Of a stretch of DNA of 64,000 nt, positions 46,043-53,870 are shown piece after piece. The notes beneath the pieces are model-generated. The model was not told where the DNA came from. It made no database searches and saw only the letters and a list, made by a program, of their open reading frames with translations. A program made the position numbers and the translations under genes. The first letter of the stretch is position 1, and each line of letters starts with the position of its first letter. The DNA lies in NCBI GenBank assembly GCA_000383735.1, contig KB912124.1, positions 24,456 through 88,455 of the forward strand, in the 5' to 3' direction. This DNA comes from Verrucomicrobia bacterium SCGC AAA164-M04 (GTDB lineage Bacteria; Verrucomicrobiota; Verrucomicrobiae; Verrucomicrobiales; Akkermansiaceae).

Positions 46043-47176
46043 TCATTCGTGCTCAAAATTCGGATCGAGACGATGGGTGTGGTCAGGAAAATTGAGTTTG
46101 ATACTTTCGGTGGAAGGCGTGCCCTTTGGGGGAGTAGGGAAAGTTGTTTTTTTCTTCGCAAGACTGTCGTCGGTGAAGGCGTGAAGAAAATCGAGCAGGT
46201 TGGTGATTTCTTTATCGGTTAGGCCCAGATCACCTAGGTCGTCGTGGTTAACTGTTTCTGGGTAGTCCGTGACGCCCCAACGTTCCGGTTCGAGATCACG
46301 CTTGTTGTAGAATTCAAGAACTTCGCGGAGTGTTTTAATTGAGCCGTTGTGGAGATAAGGGGCGGTGAGTTCAATGTTGCGGAGGCTTGGAGCGCGAAAT
46401 TTCCCAAAGTCTTCCGATTTGCCGGTGACGGTAAAGAGGCCAGGGTCCTTCTTGCCGGATGCGGGTCCTCCGAGATTGTCGTATCCGAAGTCAGAGAGGA
46501 GTGGTTTGCTCCAGTTTTGAGGTTCTAGGAGGTGGCAGTCGGCACAGCCGCCCGAAGTTTTGAAAATATCGAGTCCTCGTTTTTGAGATAGAGATAGAGC
46601 ATCTTCGTTTCCTGCTTGGTATTGGTCAAAGGGAGAATCGAAGGGGCGGAAGGATGGAGACTTCAGGAATTCAACAAGCGATCGAAAAACAAGATAAGTG
46701 AGTTGGTCGTTATCTTTGAGAGCGCTTCTTGGGAATTTTTCTTTGTAGGTTGATTTTCGTATTTTCTGAGCAAGCTCTGCCTTGTTTTTGAGGTTCATTT
46801 CATGGCTTTCGAAGAAGGGTTTTCCCACTTGTTCAAAAAGATCTTTGGCCCGTCCGTCGTAAAAAAGACCGCCTTCCCACGCGAATATTTCGGTCCCATC
46901 TGGGAGTAGAACATCTTCGTATGCGAAGGCAGGAATGAGTGCTGCATACATAAGAGGCGGAGCGTTTCGATTACCTGAGAAGGATGGGGTTGCTCCGGGA
47001 GAGACGCGTCTGGGGTCGGCAAATGCGTGGTTGGGATTGTGGCAAGTCATGCATGACTGGCCGGGAGGATTTGAAAGGTTTTTATCGGTGAACACAGAAC
47101 GCCCGATCTCAGCGAGACCGGGCGCAGCTTGAACTGGAGTGACTCCGCAGAGAAATGAAACGAGGAGACGGAACAT
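46043..47176 (-). CDS. Di-haem cytochrome c peroxidase (MauG/CcpA family)
   Basis: 377 residues with a signal peptide (about 1-17, GVTPVQA). There are two haem c motifs: CMTCH at 42-46 (SCMTCHNPNHAFAD) and CADCH at 211-215. The late conserved part FRAPSLRNIELTAPYLHNGS is typical of bacterial periplasmic di-haem peroxidases, which reduce H2O2 with electrons from cytochrome c. MauG-like oxidase activity cannot be excluded. It starts 32 bp after the nickel superoxide dismutase stop on the same strand, so superoxide-derived H2O2 could be removed by its neighbour. Confidence 0.9.
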   Translation of the reverse strand: MFRLLVSFLCGVTPVQAAPGLAEIGRSVFTDKNLSNPPGQSCMTCHNPNHAFADPRRVSPGATPSFSGNRNAPPLMYAALIPAFAYEDVLLPDGTEIFAWEGGLFYDGRAKDLFEQVGKPFFESHEMNLKNKAELAQKIRKSTYKEKFPRSALKDNDQLTYLVFRSLVEFLKSPSFRPFDSPFDQYQAGNEDALSLSQKRGLDIFKTSGGCADCHLLEPQNWSKPLLSDFGYDNLGGPASGKKDPGLFTVTGKSEDFGKFRAPSLRNIELTAPYLHNGSIKTLREVLEFYNKRDLEPERWGVTDYPETVNHDDLGDLGLTDKEITNLLDFLHAFTDDSLAKKKTTFPTPPKGTPSTESIKLNFPDHTHRLDPNFEHE

Positions 47177-47208
47177 TAAAGGGTGAAGTCAGAGGTAATG
47201 TGGCTCTC

Positions 47209-47664
47209 CTACTTCTTTTTAGTGCCGAAATGTTTCTCGAAATCGTGCATCAAGTCATGAAGTTTGGCAACGTTCGCCGCGTCGGTGGACTGTTTGCACT
47301 TCATGGCGGTAACGATGATTTGATGGCAGAGTTGGAGTTTGGCCATGTAGGCTGCTTTGTCAGATTCGGCTTCAGCGAGTTTGAGGCGTTGGGCAAGGAA
47401 GTAGTTGAGGGTTTTGTCTTGGATCGCTTGTGCGTGCGACTCCTTATTCGTGATCCACCGGGTCAATTGGTGGGCGTTTTTTGAAGGGTTCTTGGAAAGT
47501 TCGATGATCTGTTTGGAGGCTTTTTCGATGGTCTCAAAGTCTGTGTGCATTGACTCGATGACGTTGTCATCGTTATAGATACCACAGGGGATCTGGCAGT
47601 GAGCTGAGATCGTTGCAGGAGCGAGGAAAGAAAAGGCGCAGAGGGCGAGGATTGATGTTTTCAT
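47209..47664 (-). CDS. sodN: Nickel superoxide dismutase with Sec-type signal peptide
   Basis: 151 residues. It converts superoxide to H2O2 and O2. The diagnostic nickel hook HCQIPCGIY is intact and starts at H22, directly after what looks like a cleavable signal peptide (MKTSILALCAFSFLAPATISA). Cleavage after A21 would free the N-terminal His that must ligate nickel. In Streptomyces-type NiSOD the His is freed by the SodX peptidase from a propeptide; no sodX is next to this gene. The rest is the four-helix part (HTDFETIEKASKQI; KLQLCHQIIVTAMKCK). It precedes the peroxidase gene by 32 bp. The 210-bp gap upstream shows no gene. Confidence 0.94.
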   Translation of the reverse strand: MKTSILALCAFSFLAPATISAHCQIPCGIYNDDNVIESMHTDFETIEKASKQIIELSKNPSKNAHQLTRWITNKESHAQAIQDKTLNYFLAQRLKLAEAESDKAAYMAKLQLCHQIIVTAMKCKQSTDAANVAKLHDLMHDFEKHFGTKKK

Positions 47665-47874
47665 ATCGGCGAAAGGTTAACTGATTGGGCTAAAGGCGCA
47701 AGAAACGAAAATGCAATCAAACGACGAAGGAAAGATAAGAGGTTAGATTCTCGTTTGGTGCAATCAGAGTTGCGGGCTTTTTAGTGAATTCACTTTTCAG
47801 TAAATGGTCTCACAGCATTTATCCCGCAGCACACTGCCTGAGGGTTTTGGTGAAAGGAAAGATCAGCCTGTTTA

Positions 47875-48561
47875 TCAGGGGAGATTTTTCTGAAGGTTTT
47901 GAAGAAATATCGCTGAGGCCGAAGCAACATTGAGTGAGTCTGTCCCTCGCGACATTGGGATATGAATGAGCTGATCACAATAGGATTCAATGGTCTTGTT
48001 GAGGCCGAAGTCCTCCGGCCCCAGAAGGAGGGCGATTTGATCGGGAATTGGTTGGTAGTCGTTGATGGGAACGGAAATTCCAGAAAGGCTCGCACCCAGA
48101 ATATGGTGGGTTTTTTTAATCTCGGCGAGATCTGAGATGAAGTCTGAAGCGCGTCGGACGGGAAGGTTGAAAAGGTTGCCAGCGGAGGCTCGAATAGCTT
48201 TGGCATTAAATGGGGATGCGCCTTTTCCTAGAAGGATTCCTTCTCCACCCAGTGCGGCAGTATTACGAATGATTGTGCCTAGGTTTCCGGGGTCGGCAAT
48301 CTCGGGGAGAACAACGAGGGTCCCTTTCGTTACCTCAGAAAGAGGCGGGTTTATTGGTTTTCGAGCAATCGCGAGATAGCCGCGGTGAAAATGAAAACCG
48401 AGAAGAGATGACGCTTCGCCACGTGAGAGATCCTTGCCGATACGAATAATCTTATCGATTGAGTATGAAGAATCTTGAAGGCGCTCAACCGGAATCTGAC
48501 CCTCTACGATAAAGTGAGTTTCGGTTTCCCCTTCTTGAAGGAGGTTGCGCCAATTGATCAT
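47875..48561 (-). CDS. TrmH/SpoU-family RNA 2'-O-methyltransferase
   Basis: 228 residues. SPOUT class enzyme that methylates a ribose in rRNA or tRNA using S-adenosylmethionine. The three motifs are present: DPGNLGTIIRNTAALGGEGILLG, IALLLGPEDFGLNKTI and IPMSRGTDSLNVASASAIFL. The first 95 or so residues are a short substrate-binding domain, with the N-terminus somewhat reduced compared with RlmB/TsnR. The exact target is unknown. It follows the lipoprotein gene by 50 bp on the minus strand. Confidence 0.92.
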   Translation of the reverse strand: MINWRNLLQEGETETHFIVEGQIPVERLQDSSYSIDKIIRIGKDLSRGEASSLLGFHFHRGYLAIARKPINPPLSEVTKGTLVVLPEIADPGNLGTIIRNTAALGGEGILLGKGASPFNAKAIRASAGNLFNLPVRRASDFISDLAEIKKTHHILGASLSGISVPINDYQPIPDQIALLLGPEDFGLNKTIESYCDQLIHIPMSRGTDSLNVASASAIFLQNLQKNLP

Positions 48562-48611
48562 ATTATTTGGATCCAGGTAGGGTCGCGAAGTGATGAGGAA
48601 AAGGTGAGAGG

Positions 48612-49373
48612 CTATGGGTGGGCCTTGATTTCACAAGATTGAGAGATTTGTCGCCATGTAAAATCCTTGTGGAGCATATCTCCAAGGAATGAGTCCCTTG
48701 GAGCAAGACGATGGGCGTTAACGAGTTTGGCTGGGTTGGTGAGGCGGGAAAAGAGGACATGTTTAACTCGTGACTTAGCCACCGATTTACAACTATATCC
48801 TTCGGGGTGGTTTGCGGACCAATAGTGGATCTGATCTCCATGCGAACCAAGGTAGATGACGGAGTGGCCTCGTTCTTTTTTTCCGATGGCATTAGTCCAC
48901 CACATCTTCATGAAGTCTCCGGGGTTTGCGTGATCATACGAGGTGAAGTTAATTCCACATTTAAGATCAGAAAAAAGCTTCGCCGTGCCGGGCCCATTGG
49001 CATTCCAGCGCCCGAAGATTTCTTCACCATCTTTGACTCTGAGATCGGCGAAACGGGTATATTTACCTTCCGGTAGAAATGTGGAATTTCGAAGGCGAAG
49101 TTGCTCAATCGTACGGAGGAAGACAAGGTAAGTGGCGCCGGAGCAGAAGGTAGACTTGGCCATTTTGAGATCCTGTTTGATAATTCCATTTTCGAGGGAG
49201 ATACTGGAGGCAAGCCTGTCGACCGCAGCTTGGGAGGCATCGTAGCCACGGCCATCTGGCATCGATCTCACTGATGCGAGGACGATTGAATTTAGGGGAG
49301 TGTTTGTAGTCTGCGGTCTGATCTGAACACAGGAGGACAGCGCGGCGGCAAGGATTATTAATATTAATCTCAC
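48612..49373 (-). CDS. Predicted lipoprotein with cysteine-hydrolase-like domain
   Basis: 253 residues from a GTG start. A lipoprotein signal ends in ILAAALSSC, with the lipidated Cys at 15. The body holds a Cys at the start of a helix (MAKSTFCSGATYLVFLRTI) and later a His strand (RGHSVIYLGSHGDQIHYW), the Cys...His order of NlpC/P60 and CHAP hydrolases. This is inferred from the pattern, not a confirmed family match. It starts one base after the metH stop, so co-transcription is likely. A cell-wall peptidase or amidase role is possible. Confidence 0.7.
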   Translation of the reverse strand: MRLILIILAAALSSCVQIRPQTTNTPLNSIVLASVRSMPDGRGYDASQAAVDRLASSISLENGIIKQDLKMAKSTFCSGATYLVFLRTIEQLRLRNSTFLPEGKYTRFADLRVKDGEEIFGRWNANGPGTAKLFSDLKCGINFTSYDHANPGDFMKMWWTNAIGKKERGHSVIYLGSHGDQIHYWSANHPEGYSCKSVAKSRVKHVLFSRLTNPAKLVNAHRLAPRDSFLGDMLHKDFTWRQISQSCEIKAHP

Positions 49374-49374
49374 G

Positions 49375-52114
49375 CTAGTAACCTAGCCATGGTCCTAGCC
49401 ACTTTTCAACTTCTTCGATGCTTAGTTCTTTGCGCACGGAGTAGTCTTTGATTTGATCTTTTTGTAGATTATCTATCATGAAATAATGCGATTCGGGATG
49501 GGAAAAGTAGAGCCCGCAAACCGCTGAACCAGGATGCATCGCGCATGATTCAGTAAGTTCTACAGTGGTTTTTTCTTTGGCTTGAAGAAGGTTAAAAAGG
49601 ATGCGCTTTTCGGTGTGGTCGGGTTGGCTCGGGTAGCCTGGAGCAGGACGAATCCCCTGATATTTTTCGTGGATGAGTTCTGATTGACTAAATTGTCCCG
49701 GGCGTTCGATCCCCCAAGCGATTCGAGCCCGGTGGTGTAAAAGTTCAGCGAAAGCTTCAGCAAAGCGGTCAGCAAGAGCTTGAACCATGAGTGCTTCGTC
49801 TATGTCGTTCTGTTCACGAAGTTCGGCCGCCCATTCATCCGCTCCATGAATGCCAACGACGAAGCCCCCGAGGTGATCACATTCTGGTGACACATAGTCG
49901 CTGAGGGCATAGTTGGGTTTTCCTGACTTTTTATTTTGCTGGCGAAGGGTATGCAAGGTGACCTTTTGATCTGGAAGATAGATGTCATCTCCATCTGCTT
50001 TGGCGGGAAAAAACCCGTAAATCCCGGAGGCGGTAAAACGCTTTTCGGTAATGATTCTCTCAAGAAGCTCTTTTGCTTCAGAGTAGAGTTCTTTAGCGAC
50101 CTTCCCCCCCTTCTTTATTCCGGGTTTTGAGGGTCTCGGTTTCGGGGTTCCAAACACCACGAAGTTCCCAGGTGTGGAAGAAAGGGGTCCAGTCGATATA
50201 GTTTGCGAGTTCGCGGAGGGACTGGGATTTAATGGTGCGGGTCCCGGTGAATTCCGGAATAGGCGGGTTGTAGTGTTCCCATTCGATAGTGACCTTGTTG
50301 GCACGGGCTTGCTCGATGGAGAGAGCTACCTTCTTCTTACCTCCGTTAAATTTCTCTCGGGCTCTATGGTGATTCTCTTCGTTGGTATCGATGAATTTTT
50401 GGCGATCTTCGGACAAAAGGGCGGTGGTGACGGGAACAGATCTGGAAGCGTCGAGAACGTGAACAAGTGGACCTGTATAATGTCCCGCAATTTTGATGGC
50501 GGTATGAGCGGCGCTGGTCGTGGCTCCGCCGATAAGGATTGGAATATTTCTCTTTCCAAAACCTCGTTTTTCGGCCTCCTTGGCGACGGTGATCATTTCG
50601 TCGAGCGAAGGGGTAATGAGTCCAGAGAGGCCGATTATATCGGCGTTGTGTTCTTCGACGGCATCTAGGATCTTATCGCAGGAGACCATCACACCCATGT
50701 CGACTACATCGAAGCCGTTACAGATGAGGACTACGCCAACAATATTCTTCCCAATGTCGTGAACGTCACCTTTAACGGTTGCCATAATGACTTTTCCGTT
50801 CGAGAAGGATTTGGTTGCAATGGCGCGTGCTTCAGACTCAGAGAGAGCGGAGTTTTCCGACCGAAGGAAGGACGTTTGGGTTATAATTTTTTCCTCCCGC
50901 TCCTCTTCCATAAGTGGCTCAAGCCATGCCACTGATTTCTTCATAACTCGGGCAGATTTCACGACCTGAGGAAGGAACATTTTGCCAGCTCCAAAAAGGT
51001 CGCCGACAATTCCCATACCATCCATCAGAGGTCCTTCGATGACGCTGAGGGGTTTCTTATACTTGGCAAGGGCCTCTTCAGTATCGTCGTCAATGAATTT
51101 ATCAATTCCCCTTAGGAGAGAATGTTCGAGGCGTTTTTCGACGGGCTGTTCGCGCCAGCTAAGATCCTCAGCGAGTTTCTTAGCTCCCTGGCCTTTAAAT
51201 TCCTCAGCGAGATCGAGAAGGCGTTCGGTTGCCCCATCGTCCTTGTTTAGGAGGACGTCTTCAACTGCGGTGAGAAGGTGCTTTGGGATCTTGTCGTAAA
51301 CCTCAAGCATGCCCGCGTTAACAATGCCCATGTCCATTCCGGCTTGGGTGGCGTAGTAAAGAAAAGCCGAATGCATGGCTTCACGAACAGCGTTGTTACC
51401 TCGGAATGAGAAAGAGATATTTGAGACACCTCCGGAGACTTTTGCGAAGGGTAGATTATCTTTTATCCAGCGGGTGGCATTGAAGAAATCGAGGGCGTAG
51501 TTATTATGCTCTTCGATGCCAGTGGCAACAGTGAGAATGTTTGGGTCGAAGATGATGTCTTGGGGTGGAAAGCCAACCTCATCAACAAGGATGTCGTAGG
51601 CTCGTTTGCAGATACGACATTTGTCTTCGTAGGTGGCGGCCTGACCTTGTTCGTCGAATGCCATCACGACAACGGCTGCACCATAGTTAAGGATGTGTCT
51701 CGCGTTGGTTCGGAAGGCTTCTTCTCCTTCCTTGAGCGAGATGGAGTTGACGATGCCCTTTCCTTGAAGGTGTTTGAGGCCTTCCTCGATAATTTCCCAT
51801 TTTGAGGAATCGACCATTATAGGGACGGCCTGAATGTCGGGTTCGGCCTGAATAAGGTCGAGGAACTTAGCCATCATAAGTTTCCCGTCGATGAGGCCAT
51901 CGTCGAAGCAAATGTCGATGACGTTTGCTCCATTTGCGACCTGCTGGCGAGCGACTTCGAGAGCGTCTTCGAGCTTGTCTTCTTTAATCAATTTTCGGAA
52001 GCGAGGAGAACCGGCTACGTTAGTCCGCTCTCCTATCATTAGAAAATTTTTGTCAGGGGTGTGATTGTAGACTTCGGTGCCTGAAAGCCGGAGGAAACGG
52101 GGGACTGGGGACAT
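49375..52114 (-). CDS. metH: Methionine synthase MetH, pterin/cobalamin/activation part (frameshifted)
   Basis: Second part of a split MetH, starting at ATG 52114. The pterin-binding domain opens [16 protein letters not shown], then comes the cobalamin-binding region with GDVHDIGKN (the lower-ligand His is H452) and GLSGLITPS, then the activation domain. The frame breaks at 50103-50109, where the gene strand has seven G; six G would read EGGKVAKEL and give 912 residues. After the break the activation domain continues, with the AdoMet-binding RPAPGYP, to 49375. As deposited, the first piece (to 50093) lacks reactivation. The lipoprotein gene starts one base downstream. Confidence 0.93.
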
Positions 52115-52167
52115 TTGAAATTTAAGCAGTAAGATTTTTAACTGTGAATCAGGCAGGTAAAGGTAAT

Positions 52168-53256
52168 CTAGGCGGTGGCAAGAGAGGGGACGAGACGTGG
52201 TGCTTTTCCTTGGACTGATTTGGCGATAGCGGCGATGTGTTCGGGAGTGTTGCCGCAACATCCGCCTGCTAAATTGAGGAGTCCGGAATCGGCAAAGGCG
52301 GCGATGTAGTCGTGCATGTCTTTTGGTTCAAGGTCGAACCCTGTTGGAGCAAGCGGGTTGGGAAGTCCAGCGTTGGGATAACACGAGATGTGGGTGGTGG
52401 CTGCTTTTCCGAGGTCGCGGAGAAAGGGCTCCATGAGGTCTGGGCCAAGCGAGCAGTTGAGGCCAACAGCAAGGGGGTCAATGTGAGCGAAGGTGTTCCA
52501 GAGGGCCTCGACTTTTTGGGCAGAGATCATGGTTTCGCCACCACGACCAACGGCGGCGGAAATAATGACAGGTGCTTCGGTTTGCGATTCCTTGATGGCG
52601 ACTAGAGCTGCTTTGGCATTAAGAGAATCAAAAATGGTTTCAACCATGAGAATATCGCAGTCTTCTTCTAGGAGAGCGTCGATTTGGTGGCGGTAGGTTT
52701 GTTTGACCTGATCGAAGGTGACAGGGCGGAATGAAGTGTCGTTTGGATCGACGACGTTGGTGAGAGAAACAGTCAGGGGGCCTATGGCTCCGGCGACATA
52801 ACGTTTTCGTCCGTCATTTTGGGAAACTCGGTCGGCTTGCTCTTTGGCGAGTTGGACTGATTTCACATTAAGTTCGTGAACAAGATCCTGAAGTTTAGTG
52901 TTGTTTATAACTTTTTTATCGAAGAATTCAGGATCCTTGATGCCACCGCTTTTTCGCGGATCTTGGACGAAGAATTCAGATTGAGCTAAAACAGTTCCAG
53001 AGAAGGTATTGGTTTCGCAGATGTCAGATCCGGCTTCATAAAAACGCTTGTGGATGTCACCGATCACGCTCGGTTGGGTGATTGAAAGAATGTCACCGTT
53101 GTTTAGGAGATCTTCGTTATTATCCTGAAAACGTTCGCCACGGGCATCTGCTTCGCAGAGTTCATAACTGCGAATAGTCGTCCCCATAGCTCCATCTAGG
53201 ACTAGGATACGCTCGCGGAGGGCTGACTTGAGTTCTTCGCTAAGGTTAGGTGTCAT
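52168..53256 (-). CDS. metH: Homocysteine S-methyltransferase part of split MetH
   Basis: 362 residues, equivalent to the N-terminal module of E. coli MetH. It binds homocysteine through zinc. It opens with [18 protein letters not shown] and includes [10 protein letters not shown], the Cys of VGLNCSLGP and the Cys pair of [11 protein letters not shown], which together form the zinc site. It ends in its own stop 53 bp before the pterin/cobalamin part, which starts with its own ATG in another frame. Because the break falls in the natural linker with no sequence lost, it is probably a true gene split. A palindromic operator candidate lies 56 bp upstream. Confidence 0.94.
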   Translation of the reverse strand: MTPNLSEELKSALRERILVLDGAMGTTIRSYELCEADARGERFQDNNEDLLNNGDILSITQPSVIGDIHKRFYEAGSDICETNTFSGTVLAQSEFFVQDPRKSGGIKDPEFFDKKVINNTKLQDLVHELNVKSVQLAKEQADRVSQNDGRKRYVAGAIGPLTVSLTNVVDPNDTSFRPVTFDQVKQTYRHQIDALLEEDCDILMVETIFDSLNAKAALVAIKESQTEAPVIISAAVGRGGETMISAQKVEALWNTFAHIDPLAVGLNCSLGPDLMEPFLRDLGKAATTHISCYPNAGLPNPLAPTGFDLEPKDMHDYIAAFADSGLLNLAGGCCGNTPEHIAAIAKSVQGKAPRLVPSLATA

Positions 53257-53311
53257 TGGCTTGTCTTGCGCGGACTTTCGGAAGAATTAAATGATTTTCA
53301 AGTTCAAATCT

Positions 53312-53327
53312 ACATATCGCGATATGT
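53312..53327. promoter_or_regulatory. Palindromic operator candidate upstream of metH
   Basis: ACATATCGCGATATGT is a perfect 16-bp palindrome in the 210-bp divergent gap between metH and infA, 56 bp before the metH start. Perfect palindromes of this length fit a dimeric repressor. ArsR-type SahR-like regulators are known to control methionine-cycle genes in Proteobacteria, but no such regulator lies in the window, so the assignment is inference. Confidence 0.5.
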
Positions 53328-53407
53328 TGATAGGTTTAGTTGAGTGTATCTTGTCTTCAAGAAACAGGCCATTAAATCACCTTTTTTTCCATTGCTAAGC
53401 AAGTTTT

Positions 53408-53444
53408 GAGGGCACATAGTCCGCCGGCGGCGCGTTTCGCCCTC
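53408..53444 (+). promoter_or_regulatory. Hairpin upstream of infA
   Basis: An outer stem GAGGGC/GCCCTC encloses the self-complementary CCGCCGGCGG. It lies 22 bp before the proposed infA start and has no T tract, so it looks like a leader structure rather than a terminator. It could influence infA translation. Confidence 0.4.
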
Positions 53445-53466
53445 AGTAATCCAACTATTTTAAGTT

Positions 53467-53778
53467 ATCGCTAGACCAAGAAATTTTCGAAGAGGCGGCG
53501 GCGGTGGCCGGCGGCGGGGTCGTCGTAATGTCGACAAGAGCAATCGTAATTCGGATGAAGGCAGCGAACAGAAGTCTGTCGAAATTGAAGGCACGATCGC
53601 AGCCGTTTTAGCCGGAACGATGTTTAAGGTGGCCCTCCCGAGTGGTCATGAGGTTCTTGCACACATCTCCGGAAAGATGAGAAAGCGGTTTATTCGCCTC
53701 GTTGTTGGCGACCGTGTCAAAATGGAAATGTCACCCTACGATACTACGAAGGCGCGAATTGTATTTCGTCTTGGTTGA
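53467..53778 (+). CDS. infA: Translation initiation factor IF-1 with Arg/Gly-rich extension and ATC start
   Basis: 103 residues if ATC at 53467 is the start; typical IF-1 has about 72. The core (about 37-103) is a clear IF-1 OB fold: VEIEGTIAAVLAGTMFKVALP, GHEVLAHISGKMRKRFIRL, VVGDRVKMEMSPYD and KARIVFR. The frame has a TAA two codons upstream of the ATC (53461), and no ATG, GTG or TTG occurs before the ATG inside the first beta-hairpin, which would destroy the fold. The N-terminal 20 residues are Arg/Gly-rich ([19 protein letters not shown]). IF-1 works with IF-2 and IF-3 at the ribosomal A site. A sequencing error is an alternative to an ATC start. Confidence 0.85.
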   Translation: MARPRNFRRGGGGGRRRGRRNVDKSNRNSDEGSEQKSVEIEGTIAAVLAGTMFKVALPSGHEVLAHISGKMRKRFIRLVVGDRVKMEMSPYDTTKARIVFRLG

Positions 53779-53870
53779 TTTCCACTTCCTCGTCTTCCCT
53801 GGCGGGGCTTAATCTTCTTCGTCCTTGCGGTGGCTAGCCGAGAGGATTATACCATTCCAGGGCCATTCAC

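Noticed and set aside
45905..46222. 105-codon plus-strand frame at the end of the symporter gene
   Set aside because: It is antisense to the peroxidase gene and has no recognisable motif.
47790..48206. 138-codon minus-strand frame overlapping the methyltransferase
   Set aside because: It overlaps the well-supported TrmH/SpoU gene in another frame and shows no family-like motif.
53634..53778. ATG within the IF-1 core as infA start
   Set aside because: It would remove the first beta strands of the OB fold, so the protein could not be IF-1.
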